The notes under the pieces were generated by a model. The model saw nothing but the letters and a program-made list of their open reading frames with translations, did not search any database and had not been told where the DNA came from. The translations under genes and the position numbers were made by a program. DNA of 64,000 nt. Source: Methylophilus sp. TWE2. GTDB lineage: Bacteria; Pseudomonadota; Gammaproteobacteria; Burkholderiales; Methylophilaceae. Positions 8,663 through 17,684 of the stretch are shown here, in pieces. The DNA lies in the NCBI RefSeq assembly GCF_001183865.1, contig NZ_CP012020.1:1979839-2043838 (forward strand), in the 5' to 3' direction. How positions within the stretch are numbered: position 1 is the stretch's first letter; each line of letters opens with the position of its first letter.

Positions 8663-9673
8663 TTACTTCTGGTAAATATCGTCAAACACACCACCATCGG
8701 CAAAATGTGTTTTCTGGGCTTTTTGCCAACCACCAAACACCTCATCAATCTTGATCAAATTGACCTTTGGGAACTGTTTCTCATATTTCTTGGCCACAGA
8801 TTCCAGTGTTGGACGATAGTAATTCTTCGCTGCAATTTCCTGACCTTCTTCACTGTATAAATACTCCAGGTAAGCTTTGGAAACGGCTTCAGTTCCATGT
8901 CGTTTGGCATTTTTATCGACCACTGTCACTGGAGGCTCAGCCAGAATAGATAAGGAAGGCACCACGATATCAAACTTGTCAGGCCCTAACTCTTTCTGCG
9001 CCAGAAAAGCCTCGTTTTCCCAAGCCAGCAACACATCACCAATACCGCGCTCGACAAAAGTCGTGGTTGAGCCACGCGCACCGCTATCCAGTACGGGGAC
9101 GTTTTTAAACAGCTTCTTCAGGAAATCCTTGGCTTTGGCATCATCGTTATTGTTTTGCTTGAGCGCATAGGCATAAGCGGCCAGGTAGTTCCAGCGGGCC
9201 CCACCCGAGGTTTTCGGGTTTGGCGTAATCACTGAAGTACCCGGTTTGACCAGGTCGTTCCAGTCTTTGATGTTTTTTGGGTTGCCTTTACGCACTAGAA
9301 ACACAATGGTAGACGTATACGGTGAGCTGTTATGTGGCAATCTTTTCTGCCAGTCAGGCCCAAACAAACGGCCTTTGCTGCCCACTTCGTCTATGTCGTA
9401 AGACAACGCTAGGGTCACCACATCTGCCTGCAAGCCATCAATCACCGACCGTGCCTGCTTGCCAGAACCACCGTGTGACTGTTTGATAATCACATTGTCA
9501 CCGGTTTTATCTTTCCAGTACTTGGCAAACGCGGCGTTGTAATCCTGATACAACTCGCGGGTGGGGTCATAAGAGACGTTCAGCAGGTTAACCTCGGCGG
9601 CATTGGCGAGTAGGGGCAGCAACAGTGTCACCCCAAGCATGACATGTTTTAAATGCTGTTTCAGTTTCATCAT
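8663..9673 (-). CDS. sbp: Sulfate ABC transporter substrate-binding protein
   Basis: 336-residue periplasmic sulfate-binding protein of the Sbp/CysP family. A Sec signal peptide ([20 protein letters not shown], then LANAA) is followed by [20 protein letters not shown], the family's characteristic start. Other family stretches are [46 protein letters not shown] and [11 protein letters not shown]. It would deliver sulfate (or thiosulfate) to an ABC permease, but no CysTWA genes lie here, so the membrane part must be elsewhere. It is the last gene of a yezD-porin-sbp operon, 15 bases after the porin gene. Two adjacent ATGs (9673, 9670) follow an AAAGG ribosome site, and either could be used. Confidence 0.93.
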   Translation of the reverse strand: MMKLKQHLKHVMLGVTLLLPLLANAAEVNLLNVSYDPTRELYQDYNAAFAKYWKDKTGDNVIIKQSHGGSGKQARSVIDGLQADVVTLALSYDIDEVGSKGRLFGPDWQKRLPHNSSPYTSTIVFLVRKGNPKNIKDWNDLVKPGTSVITPNPKTSGGARWNYLAAYAYALKQNNNDDAKAKDFLKKLFKNVPVLDSGARGSTTTFVERGIGDVLLAWENEAFLAQKELGPDKFDIVVPSLSILAEPPVTVVDKNAKRHGTEAVSKAYLEYLYSEEGQEIAAKNYYRPTLESVAKKYEKQFPKVNLIKIDEVFGGWQKAQKTHFADGGVFDDIYQK

Positions 9674-9688
9674 AATCCTTTAATTTGT

Positions 9689-11320
9689 TTAGAAAGCCAG
9701 CAAGGTCAGCTCGGTGTAGAGAAATTCGGAATCGGTATCCCGATCAGCCTGCCCGGCCACTCTTCTGGAGGTGTCTTTGACAAAGTCTCCGCCCCAGAAA
9801 TAGGCATAACCCAGGTTGAGGGAAGCATACTGATTCAGCGGGAAACGGACACGTAAATCAAACTCTTTGCCTAAATCCCGCCCTGAATTGCCCGTCGTAT
9901 CACGCAGGTTGGCGCCAGCGTTCCAGCGATCTGTGGCGCTATCCAGGCGGTACCAGCTAAAGCCGGTATCCACTTTCACGTTTTCCAGCCAAGAGAGTTT
10001 TGGTTCAAACTCCAGGCGGATCTTGGGCGTACGAATGTTTTCCATCTGGATATAGTCATCGTTAGACCAGGGACGAGCAAAACCGAACAAACGCTCAAAC
10101 CGCTGATTTTTGCCATCCGTAGGATTTTTGTCACCGCTAGCCACGCCATAGAAAGCACTAAAGCGAGGTTTCCATGGGTGTTTGAAGTTATAGCCTATTT
10201 CTGCGTTGTAGGCATAAGCATCATGATCCAGCTCTGCCGTGACCCTGCCAGCGGCGTTTTTCTGGTCCTGATGTCCCCACTGTTTGATATAACTCGCATC
10301 GTAATCAAATTGTGTACCAGGAATCACACCATACACACGCAATCCACCGGTATGGATTTCACGGTTAATTTGCGTATTCAATGCAGCAGGTAATCCATTC
10401 GAGTCATACTCTACCCTGTCGCCATCCTGCTTCAGCAAAAAGTAAGAGGGCTCAATCGTCACAAACTGTGACCAGCGACGCCAGTTACCAATCACGCCGT
10501 AGAAGTTCTGTGAGTGGTCGACCTCATCCAAGCGCTTGGTGAAACGCTGAACGGGTTGCACCGCGTGAAATTCCAGCTGCCAGTCGTTTTTCTTTTCACC
10601 GATATTGGCTCGCACACCCTGAAAGGTATTCGTGGTGTTGCGCCACTCATTACGCGCAATCAGGCGGCGGTCACCAGCTTCCCAGGCATGGCGCCCGGCA
10701 CGCACCCAGAATGGCCGGTGATTACCCAGGTCGTCTTTGCCAAAAATACTTTCCTTGTAATACAGCTCCAGGTAAGCCTGGAGGAAGTCGGCCTGGTTGA
10801 CATCCCGGGTGTCATAGGCGCGGTCGTAATCGCCATGATTCCTACGAGAATCCTGTACCTCAATGGCGAAACGGAAGGGGTCAAGCACATTTTTCAAGCC
10901 AACATAAGCCCTGGTTCGCAATAACAATGGCTCATCAATATTTTGTGCGTTTCTTCTGAAGTCATTATCACGATGTTCAAACCGCGCCCGGTATTCAAAC
11001 CCCATATCCAGCCAGTCAATGTCTGCGAGCGCATCGTAATCCTTAAGCCAGGTTTTGTTTAACTGCTTGACGTAACGAGGAGGCTCGCTCTCTTTTTGTG
11101 TGCCATAACTGCGGCGCTCTACGTAATAACCATTGGCCGCTCTGGCTGCCGCTTTTTCTTCAGCCTTGATTTCTTCCAGGCGTGCTTTTACTTTTTTCTG
11201 TTGTTCAATATCCTCAACTTGAGTCTCTGCCAGCTGCACCTCTTCTGCCGAGGCCAAGCCACTACCCAGCCACCACACACCCGCGGTCGCCAGTGCCAGA
11301 CTTATTTTTTTTAACTGCAT
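9689..11320 (-). CDS. Alginate-export-type outer-membrane porin
   Basis: 543 residues. A signal peptide (QLKKISLALATAGVWWLGSG, cleavage after LASA) is followed by a charged coiled-coil-like segment (~residues 25-75, EEKAAARAANGYY). A long beta-barrel region of the alginate-export (AlgE-like) type then runs to a final aromatic residue (LTLLAF), as in outer-membrane proteins. Typical alternating strands include RFAIEVQDSR, WVRAGRHAWEAGDRRLIARN and SLNLGYAYFW. I chose the ATG at 11320 with GGGAG seven bases upstream; an in-frame start at 11365 adds 15 unlikely residues. It lies between yezD and sbp, so it is more likely a channel for sulfate or organosulfur compounds than for alginate. That is inference from context only. 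Confidence 0.82.
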   Translation of the reverse strand: MQLKKISLALATAGVWWLGSGLASAEEVQLAETQVEDIEQQKKVKARLEEIKAEEKAAARAANGYYVERRSYGTQKESEPPRYVKQLNKTWLKDYDALADIDWLDMGFEYRARFEHRDNDFRRNAQNIDEPLLLRTRAYVGLKNVLDPFRFAIEVQDSRRNHGDYDRAYDTRDVNQADFLQAYLELYYKESIFGKDDLGNHRPFWVRAGRHAWEAGDRRLIARNEWRNTTNTFQGVRANIGEKKNDWQLEFHAVQPVQRFTKRLDEVDHSQNFYGVIGNWRRWSQFVTIEPSYFLLKQDGDRVEYDSNGLPAALNTQINREIHTGGLRVYGVIPGTQFDYDASYIKQWGHQDQKNAAGRVTAELDHDAYAYNAEIGYNFKHPWKPRFSAFYGVASGDKNPTDGKNQRFERLFGFARPWSNDDYIQMENIRTPKIRLEFEPKLSWLENVKVDTGFSWYRLDSATDRWNAGANLRDTTGNSGRDLGKEFDLRVRFPLNQYASLNLGYAYFWGGDFVKDTSRRVAGQADRDTDSEFLYTELTLLAF

Positions 11321-11382
11321 GTAATTCTCCCGTAATTTAATGACTTCCAGCAGCCTGGTCAGCACTCAATAAAATATATCTA

Positions 11383-11577
11383 TTACTTCTTTGGTTTGAC
11401 TTGATGGTCGAAACGAACCTTTTCCCGACGCTCAATTTGCGTCACTCGGCCATCATGGACTGTAATCTCAATAGAACCATACCCAGTGTCTCGCTGAACA
11501 GCCGCAATCGCTGCTGCTACAACAACTAAAATGGCCTCGTCGGCTTGCGCCTCAGGTTTGTTTAATACTGTAGACAT
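11383..11577 (-). CDS. YezD family protein (DUF2292)
   Basis: 64-residue protein of the YezD/DUF2292 family. The core GYGSIEITVHDGRVTQIER is the conserved two-strand motif, and it is preceded by an alpha-helical stretch (AILVVVAAAIAAVQRD). Family members commonly sit next to sulfate or sulfonate uptake genes, and the same holds here: it is the first gene of the yezD-porin-sbp operon, 62 bases ahead of the porin. Function is unknown; a small cytoplasmic role in sulfur assimilation is the family's contextual guess. Confidence 0.82.
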   Translation of the reverse strand: MSTVLNKPEAQADEAILVVVAAAIAAVQRDTGYGSIEITVHDGRVTQIERREKVRFDHQVKPKK

Positions 11578-11680
11578 GATGCCCCTCGCTGCACTGAATG
11601 AACGGCATTATTTCAGAGTATTTATATTTTAAAAAATAATTATTTGTTATTTTAATATTACTTTTAACTATATAATAAGT

Positions 11681-11709
11681 AAAAAAAATCCCGCAATACT
11701 GCGGGATTT
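11681..11709 (-). terminator. Terminator after the OprP-like porin gene
   Basis: Stem AAATCCCGC/GCGGGATTT with a 6-base loop. On the minus strand it is followed by eight T's, 24 bases past the porin stop. Confidence 0.85.
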
Positions 11710-11732
11710 CAGTTTAAGTCTTTTATGATTGA

Positions 11733-13145
11733 TTAGAAGTTGTACTGCACCTGCACACGGATAGCATCAGCAGTAAAGCTCTGATAGTCTTGCGTTCCGG
11801 CTCGGTTACCTGTGACTAAGTTATTACGTTTCATACGATGGTACTCAGCCATAATCTCGACCTCAGGTGCAAGTTGCCACTCCACACCCAACTCCCAGTC
11901 ATTAACTTCGTTTTTAGGTGCGTTTTGTTCCGCTTTATTATAACCATCAAAGTATTGCCATTTGATAAATGGAATCAAAGTGCCATTGGTATCCAGAAAT
12001 TGGAAATTATCAATCTTGTACATTGCTTGTACGTAGCCGCCTTGAAGATGTTTTTCTTCAATACGATTCTGCGCAACGTCCAGACCAGGTGTTGTACCCC
12101 AGTTCCATTCTGCTTGAATTCCGAATGGCTGCGGATACATGATAAAGCTGACGCCAACACGCTCATCTTTGATACCTTTAGTGGTTGTCACACTATCCTT
12201 GGTAAACACACCAGGTGCAGTAACGCTTGTGGTAGCCGTTCTTCTGTAAGCACCCGTCGAAGGTTGATAATCTCCAGAATAAGCCTGAATACCGGCTTCG
12301 TAAATTTGACCAGATTCTGTTTTCCATGGGTAAGTTGCGCGAGCTACAAAATGATAGTTGTCATTCACATCACTACGGTTTGCACCTTGACCGTTATAAA
12401 AGCCGGCTGCCAACATACCGTAGTTACCAGAATGCTTCAGGCCTTTATCGTTGATTTCTTTAAATAAGGCTTGAATGTTTTCTGGCGTGTAATAGTAAAA
12501 CGCACCGGTATCTCGCTCATCACGAACCGCACTGTTCAGCGCATCCACACGATCCATAGCCAACCGGTTTGAAGAAGATTGCAGGTTTTCGAAGCCGTAA
12601 GGTACTTTAGATTGACCAACACGCACACGGTGTACCCTGGCTTTATCAATATTGATATCACCGTAAGCATCGCGTAACTGAGCTATGTTACCAGTTGTAC
12701 CTGCCGAAGACGCAAAGTCTGGCTGAATGTAGTAACTCAAGTGATCGCCAAAATCGCCAAAAATGATAATACGGGCCCGACGGATTAAAAAGTTTTTATC
12801 CGAGTTGATGGATTCGTCTGTACCCACAGAGCGATCAGACCAGAGATCAACAGGATTAGCACGGTCATCACCATCATCACCAATCATTTTGGTGACACGG
12901 TTTTGAACATAGCCGCGAATATTCACACGGCTTGTCCAGCTTTTACTTTCTTTCTTTTTCTGCACTTCAACTTCGTTGCTGCGTCCCTTCATCAACAGGG
13001 CGCCTTCTTCCTCAGTTAAAACACCCTTGCTAATCAAAGCTTGTACCAGATCATTGGTTGAGTCAGCGTAAGCAATAGAACTCATGCCCGAAAACAAACC
13101 GCTGACAACTGTCGCCATGACCAGGCGACGAAAACCTAAATTCAT
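11733..13145 (-). CDS. OprP/OprO-like phosphate-selective porin
   Basis: 470 residues. A signal peptide (ends near SSIAYA) is followed by a helical segment with LVQALISKGVLTEEEGALLM, a feature of OprP/OprO porins that precedes the barrel. The barrel includes LIRRARIIIFGDFGDHLSYY, DAYGDINI, RVRVGQSKVPYGFENLQSSS and a C-terminal RVQVQYNF ending in Phe. These porins form anion (phosphate or polyphosphate) channels in the outer membrane. A Pho-box sequence lies 56 bases upstream of the start codon, which supports induction by PhoB under phosphate limitation. Its own terminator and the lysS terminator bracket it as a single-gene unit. Confidence 0.88.
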   Translation of the reverse strand: MNLGFRRLVMATVVSGLFSGMSSIAYADSTNDLVQALISKGVLTEEEGALLMKGRSNEVEVQKKKESKSWTSRVNIRGYVQNRVTKMIGDDGDDRANPVDLWSDRSVGTDESINSDKNFLIRRARIIIFGDFGDHLSYYIQPDFASSAGTTGNIAQLRDAYGDINIDKARVHRVRVGQSKVPYGFENLQSSSNRLAMDRVDALNSAVRDERDTGAFYYYTPENIQALFKEINDKGLKHSGNYGMLAAGFYNGQGANRSDVNDNYHFVARATYPWKTESGQIYEAGIQAYSGDYQPSTGAYRRTATTSVTAPGVFTKDSVTTTKGIKDERVGVSFIMYPQPFGIQAEWNWGTTPGLDVAQNRIEEKHLQGGYVQAMYKIDNFQFLDTNGTLIPFIKWQYFDGYNKAEQNAPKNEVNDWELGVEWQLAPEVEIMAEYHRMKRNNLVTGNRAGTQDYQSFTADAIRVQVQYNF

Positions 13146-13200
13146 TATTTTCCCCTATAACGATGACATGTGTATCGGGGACGTATTCTGAACAATCAAT

Positions 13201-13218
13201 ATGACAATTTAATGACAA
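13201..13218 (-). promoter_or_regulatory. Pho box upstream of the OprP-like porin
   Basis: On the minus strand the sequence reads TTGTCAT-TAAA-TTGTCAT: two identical 7-base half-sites 11 bases apart, close to the CTGTCAT-N4-CTGTCAT consensus for PhoB. Eleven bases further on lies AGAATA, a plausible -10 element, so the box would stand in for the -35 as in PhoB-activated promoters. Confidence 0.8.
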
Positions 13219-13257
13219 TGCTTACATATTTCTTACAGACGGACTATATAAAAGAAT

Positions 13258-13277
13258 AAGCCGCCAAAAGGCGGCTT
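13258..13277 (-). terminator. Terminator after lysS
   Basis: Perfect 8-base stem AAGCCGCC/GGCGGCTT with an AAAA loop (TTTT on the minus strand), followed on the minus strand by the T-rich ATTCTTTTATATA. It lies 28 bases past the lysS stop. Confidence 0.8.
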
Positions 13278-13304
13278 GTCATATCTGAAAAGTGGGAGGT
13301 TTTA

Positions 13305-14843
13305 TCAAGACTCTGCACGCATATGCGGGAACAGGATCACATCACGGATACTGGGACTATCGGTAATCAGCATCACCAGGCGGTCAATCCCTATGCCGCA
13401 ACCACCTGTCGGTGGCATGCCATACTCCAGGGCACGGATAAAGTCGGCATCGTAGTACATAGCCTCCTGGTCACCTGCTTCCTTGGCTTTCATTTGTGCA
13501 TGGAAACGGGCTGCCTGATCTTCCGCATCGTTTAGCTCGCTAAAACCGTTCGCCATCTCACGGCCGGTGATAAACAACTCGAAACGCTCGGTGATTTCCG
13601 GGTGCTTATCAGATGCACGAGCCAGCGGCGAGACTTCAACCGGGTAATCAATAATGTAAGTCGGTTGCCAGAGTTGGCTTTCAGCCGTTTCTTCAAACAG
13701 GGATAACTGCAATGAACCCAGGCCAGCATGATCAAACGGCTTCACACCAAACTTCAACAACTCTTTGCGCAAGAAATCGGCGTCATTCAGTTGGTCTAAC
13801 GAATATTGAGGCGCATATTTCTGAATCGCGCCAATGATGGTCAAGCGTTCAAAAGGCTTGCTTAAATCCACCTCTTTACCGGCATAGCTCAATACTGCTG
13901 TGCCATTCGCAGCAATCGCCGCTGCGCGAATACATTGTTCTGTAAAGTCCATCAACCACTGGTAGTCAGTGTAGGCCGCATAAAACTCCATCATCGTGAA
14001 CTCGGGGTTATGACGGACACTCAGGCCTTCGTTACGGAAGTTACGGTTGATCTCGAACACCCGCTCAAAGCCGCCCACGATCAGGCGTTTTAAGTAAAGT
14101 TCTGGTGCGATACGCATAAACATCTGCATATCCAGGGCATTATGATGTGTGATAAACGGCTTGGCCGAAGCGCCACCAGGAATCGGGTGTAGCATGGGTG
14201 TTTCCACTTCCAGAAACTCGTTATCATTCATGAACTGGCGAATGGCCGCGACCACTTTGGAGCGCGCCTTGAAGGTGGCGCGCGTTTCTTCAGAAGTAAT
14301 CAAATCGACATAGCGCTGGCGGTACTTAATTTCCTGGTCTTGCAGGCCATGGAATTTTTCCGGCAATGGACGGAGTGATTTGGTCAGCAATCGCAATTCA
14401 GTAACATGCACAGAAAGCTCGCCAGTGCGGGTTTTAAACAAACGGCCGCGTGCGCCCAAAATATCACCCATATCCCAGTGTTTGAAGCTTTCATAAAGCT
14501 CTTCACCAATTTCATCGCGTGCGATATACAGCTGGATACGCGCGGTGCTATCCTGGATGGTTGCGAAACTGGCTTTACCCATCACGCGTTTGAGCATCAT
14601 ACGGCCGGCAACCACGACTGGGATCTCTTGCGGGTCCAGCGTTTCTTTATCGGTTTCCGCATAAGCAGTTTGTAATACAGCAGCTTTATGCTCAGGCTTG
14701 AAATCATTTGGGAAAACAGCGGCTTGTTTAGACTGCGCCTGTTCCCGCATCAAGCGTAACTTTTCTCGACGTTCCGCGATCACATGATTTTCATCGACGA
14801 CTGACTCTGTCGTGCTGTCTGGGTTGGAGTGTTGTGCTGTCAT
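13305..14843 (-). CDS. lysS: Lysine--tRNA ligase (class II)
   Basis: 512-residue class II lysyl-tRNA synthetase that charges tRNA-Lys in the cytoplasm. An N-terminal helix-rich arm leads into the OB-fold tRNA anticodon-binding domain (~residues 70-170, with [20 protein letters not shown]). The catalytic domain follows, with motif 1 near FLEVETPML, motif 2 [20 protein letters not shown] and motif 3 [12 protein letters not shown] near the end. Length is normal. It forms its own transcription unit with a terminator, and the 200-base gap upstream holds an inverted-repeat element (14910-15036). Confidence 0.98.
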   Translation of the reverse strand: MTAQHSNPDSTTESVVDENHVIAERREKLRLMREQAQSKQAAVFPNDFKPEHKAAVLQTAYAETDKETLDPQEIPVVVAGRMMLKRVMGKASFATIQDSTARIQLYIARDEIGEELYESFKHWDMGDILGARGRLFKTRTGELSVHVTELRLLTKSLRPLPEKFHGLQDQEIKYRQRYVDLITSEETRATFKARSKVVAAIRQFMNDNEFLEVETPMLHPIPGGASAKPFITHHNALDMQMFMRIAPELYLKRLIVGGFERVFEINRNFRNEGLSVRHNPEFTMMEFYAAYTDYQWLMDFTEQCIRAAAIAANGTAVLSYAGKEVDLSKPFERLTIIGAIQKYAPQYSLDQLNDADFLRKELLKFGVKPFDHAGLGSLQLSLFEETAESQLWQPTYIIDYPVEVSPLARASDKHPEITERFELFITGREMANGFSELNDAEDQAARFHAQMKAKEAGDQEAMYYDADFIRALEYGMPPTGGCGIGIDRLVMLITDSPSIRDVILFPHMRAES

Positions 14844-14909
14844 AAAATATCCGGCAATCGCCTGCGTAATCTTAAACTCTATATTTTAGCATTGTTACAT
14901 CTTGGCACC

Positions 14910-15036
14910 TCTAAAAATTCAAATTCCGTTGCGATACTGCGTTGCTCATAAAAAATTTCTCCTTACATATCAATCATATGCGGCGTCAAAATTTTTTATT
15001 CTCGCCTTGTCTGGCTTAGCAATTTGATTTTTTAGA
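14910..15036. repeat. Imperfect long inverted repeat (MITE-like) between lysS and the histidine kinase gene
   Basis: The left arm from 14910 begins TCTAAAAATTCAAATT and contains ATAAAAAATTT. The right arm, read on the complement from 15036, begins TCTAAAAAATCAAATT and also contains ATAAAAAATTT at the matching place. The match runs imperfectly over ~55 bases per arm around a ~20-base centre. No coding sequence is visible. It could be a decayed miniature mobile element or a repeated intergenic hairpin; copies elsewhere in the genome cannot be checked here. Confidence 0.5.
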
Positions 15037-15045
15037 AGCACACAC

Positions 15046-16197
15046 CTATTTTTTTGGCTCTTGTGTGAGCCGCGCTTGCCGTGTCGGCAAATGAATACGG
15101 ATCATAAAACCATACGGATTCAGGTTAGCTGCTTTCACAAACCCGCCATGGGCTTCTACAATGTGCTTAGTCATTGCCAAGCCAATACCATGACCATCCA
15201 CCTGTGAGGCACGACGGCCTCTTACAAACGGCCTGAAAATCTGTTCCAGCTCCTGTGGGTCAACCCCCGCGCCCTGGTCGCGCACTTCCAGCGTCACCTC
15301 TCCAGTGCGTGCGCTGTGCTGCAATTCAATGGAGACAATGCCCTCTTCAGGCCCATATTTCACGGCATTCCGAATGACATTATCGATCGCCCTTTGCAGC
15401 AATTCGAGCTGACCTTCTACCACCACATCATCTTCAGGCATGTCCAGACGAACTTTGGCTTCATGTTTTTCGAACAAGACGTCCCCGACAATGCCTGTTA
15501 ACAAACCTTTTAAATCCACCTCTGTTTTTTGCAACTTATGCATGCCGGATTCAAAGCGGAAAATTTCCAGCAGCTCGGCAATCATTCTTTCCATGCGAAC
15601 CGCTTCCAGCTCTACACGCTGCAATGAACTTTGCATTTTTTTAGGATTTTGCATGACCAGGCCAACGGCCATTTGAATTCTGGCAAGCGGTGAGCGTAAT
15701 TCATGCGAAACATGATGCAACATTTTTGACTGGCTTTTGATCATGTTATCAATGCGCGATGTCATCAAATCAAACGCCTCAGCCAATTCTGAAAACTCGT
15801 CATGACTGGCAGTAATTTTCGGGCTGACCACTCCCGGCAATTCTCCGTTTGCTGCACTTTTGAGATGTTCGAGCAGCAATTTAACAGGGTGAGAAATAGA
15901 CCAGGCCAGAATACCTGCAAACACAGCACTCGCTATCAAACAAAACAAAAGTGCTGAAATCGGAAAATTTAAAGATAACTGCGCATAATTTAAAACCCGC
16001 CATGTCCCTAAGCTGGTTTCATCCTGTTCAATGACAGCCGGTGGACAGCTTGCGGTTGGCAGACAAGGTTGTTGAACCTCGCGATGATGCAGGGCCTTCT
16101 GGTTTAATTCCCACTGGACAATATTACCAACGGTAATGACCGTAGAAATAAGCGCCAAGAATAATGCTGCAAATAACTTCCAGAACAGGCGCCCCAT
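15046..16197 (-). CDS. Sensor histidine kinase, CpxA/RstB-like
   Basis: 383 residues. TM1 is at ~7-27, a short periplasmic loop with two cysteines (C45, C51) lies at ~28-75, and TM2 is at ~78-100. Then come a HAMP linker (HPVKLLLEHLKSAANGEL), an H-box HHVSHELRSPLARIQ with phospho-acceptor H165, N-box VIRNAVKYG, G1 DQGAGV and G2 HGIGLAMTKHIVEAHGG. It should autophosphorylate and pass phosphate to the response regulator encoded 18 bases upstream. The periplasmic loop is much shorter than in CpxA (~40-50 residues), so the signal may differ. The order and sequence style resemble CpxRA-type envelope-stress systems. Confidence 0.9.
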   Translation of the reverse strand: MGRLFWKLFAALFLALISTVITVGNIVQWELNQKALHHREVQQPCLPTASCPPAVIEQDETSLGTWRVLNYAQLSLNFPISALLFCLIASAVFAGILAWSISHPVKLLLEHLKSAANGELPGVVSPKITASHDEFSELAEAFDLMTSRIDNMIKSQSKMLHHVSHELRSPLARIQMAVGLVMQNPKKMQSSLQRVELEAVRMERMIAELLEIFRFESGMHKLQKTEVDLKGLLTGIVGDVLFEKHEAKVRLDMPEDDVVVEGQLELLQRAIDNVIRNAVKYGPEEGIVSIELQHSARTGEVTLEVRDQGAGVDPQELEQIFRPFVRGRRASQVDGHGIGLAMTKHIVEAHGGFVKAANLNPYGFMIRIHLPTRQARLTQEPKK

Positions 16198-16215
16198 AGG
16201 CCATGTAACTAATGA

Positions 16216-16896
16216 TTACTCTCGAACAAGCTGGTAACCGACCCGGTAAATGGTCTGTATCACATTCACACCGCCAGAGGCATCAGAAATTTTTTGGCGA
16301 ATACTGCTAAGGTGTACATCAATGCTACGGTCGTACTTGACTAAAGGGCGGCCTAAGGCCTTGATAGATAAGTCCTCTTTGCTGACAATCGTACCAGCAT
16401 GCTTGGCGAGAATTTCAATCAGGCTGAATTCGGTACTGGTGAACACAATTGGCTTGTCAGCCCAAAATACTTTCCTGCGCTCGCTAGAAACAACCAGTTG
16501 CCCCACGACAATATCGTTACCTTTGGGCATATCAGCGGTCTGACGACGCAAAATAGCACGAATCCTGGCCACCAATTCTCTGGGTAAACAGGGTTTTTGC
16601 ACATAATCATCGGCACCATCTTCGAGGCCTTCAATGCGGCCTTCATTGTCATCTTTTGCCGTTAACATCAACACAGGGATATCGGAGTGCTGCCTGATAT
16701 TGCGCAAGGTCTGCATGCCATCCTGGCCAGGCATCATGACATCCAGAATGACCAGGTCAAATTTACCTGCCAGCACATACTGCTCACCCGTTAAGCCATC
16801 GTGGGCAGTCGTCACCGTAAAGCCTTCTTGCGTCAGGAACTCCTTCAGCATGTTAGCTAATTCAACATCATCATCAATTAACAGCAGCTTGCTCAT
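16216..16896 (-). CDS. OmpR-family response regulator, CpxR-like
   Basis: 226 residues. The receiver domain has acidic pocket residues DDD (8-10), phospho-acceptor D52 in LVILDVMMPGQDG and the conserved lysine in MLTAKDD. The C-terminal winged helix (~130-226) contains LVVSSERRKVFW, FTSTEFSLIEILAKH and VDVHLSSIRQKI-like recognition-helix residues (IDVHLSSIRQKI). It is the first gene of a two-gene operon with the histidine kinase. The region upstream holds a tandem 15-base duplication (17006-17035) and a GTAAA-N9-TTTAC palindrome near its promoter, so autoregulation is possible but unproven. Confidence 0.92.
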   Translation of the reverse strand: MSKLLLIDDDVELANMLKEFLTQEGFTVTTAHDGLTGEQYVLAGKFDLVILDVMMPGQDGMQTLRNIRQHSDIPVLMLTAKDDNEGRIEGLEDGADDYVQKPCLPRELVARIRAILRRQTADMPKGNDIVVGQLVVSSERRKVFWADKPIVFTSTEFSLIEILAKHAGTIVSKEDLSIKALGRPLVKYDRSIDVHLSSIRQKISDASGGVNVIQTIYRVGYQLVRE

Positions 16897-17005
16897 TTAT
16901 GTCCTCTTACAGATAGGAATGCTTTTCATTTATCTTTAGCCTTGGAATCTTATCGAACAATCAAATTGATTAACAAGCGTAAATACGATAATTTTACCCA
17001 AGTTT

Positions 17006-17035
17006 GCAAAGCGTGTCTCAGCAAAGCGTGTCTCA
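17006..17035. repeat. Perfect 15-base tandem duplication
   Basis: GCAAAGCGTGTCTCA occurs twice, head to tail (17006-17020, 17021-17035), in the gap between the response regulator and a hypothetical gene. It may be a recent slippage duplication. Confidence 0.9.
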
Positions 17036-17084
17036 AATGTAAATATTGATTTAAATATATTCAGAAGGTTCATGTTGCAAAACC

Positions 17085-17657
17085 TTATTCTGCAGTAAAC
17101 GCCTCACACAACTGGCTCAATAACTGGCCAAATAGCGGCAACACATCTTCAGCACTATGCGGGCTATCATCATCCGTGGTCGCGACCAAATAACTGATGG
17201 TGACTTTATCCAAGTTCTCACGGTACTCCAGCCAGTGTTCAGACTCTGCTTCTGCAATCAATTTAAACTTGTGAAAACCGGACTCAATGATTTCGGCCAG
17301 CAGCTCTGGCGCCAACCCGTCGAACAAGGTTTTGGCAATGGTTATTTGCGCCCTGCCATAGTCTGGCTGCAATCCATCCTGGGTCAATGGCATGAACAGG
17401 AAGGCATAAATCATCAACCCAAAGCATTGATACACACCCAGCATTTCAAAATCACTTTCAAGTTCATCTGCCGGATGGCGGCCAGCCGTCTGGATAGCCC
17501 TGAATGTCAGGAAACTTGCCAGGTAGTGTGCCGAATCTTCAATATCGGTATTGGCCAATGCTGAGACAGCCTCCGCTTCAGACAAGTGATCTGCACGTGT
17601 CTGCGCCTGGCATAATTGATGCATTAACCTTAAACGCTGTTCATAAGTCATTTCCAT
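17085..17657 (-). CDS. Hypothetical protein, alpha-helical, 190 aa
   Basis: I do not recognise the family. It is a 190-residue acidic, mostly helical protein without a clear signal peptide. One hydrophobic patch (LMIYAFLFMPL, ~residues 81-92) could be a buried helix rather than a membrane span. It lies 27 bases downstream of the ABC-F ATPase gene on the same strand, with an ATG preceded by GAGGATTC, so the two are probably cotranscribed. Codon use looks like its neighbours. Function unknown. Confidence 0.75.
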   Translation of the reverse strand: MEMTYEQRLRLMHQLCQAQTRADHLSEAEAVSALANTDIEDSAHYLASFLTFRAIQTAGRHPADELESDFEMLGVYQCFGLMIYAFLFMPLTQDGLQPDYGRAQITIAKTLFDGLAPELLAEIIESGFHKFKLIAEAESEHWLEYRENLDKVTISYLVATTDDDSPHSAEDVLPLFGQLLSQLCEAFTAE

Positions 17658-17684
17658 ATTTGAATCCTCGTCCTAATTGTAGTA

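Noticed and set aside
11838..12467. 209-codon open frame antisense to the OprP-like porin gene
   Set aside because: Cys/Ile-rich composition without a domain or ribosome site; the opposite strand encodes a full porin with signal peptide and barrel.
16987..17000. CpxR box upstream of the response regulator
   Set aside because: Only a GTAAA/TTTAC inverted pair is visible, whereas CpxR binds direct GTAAA repeats with 5-base spacing.
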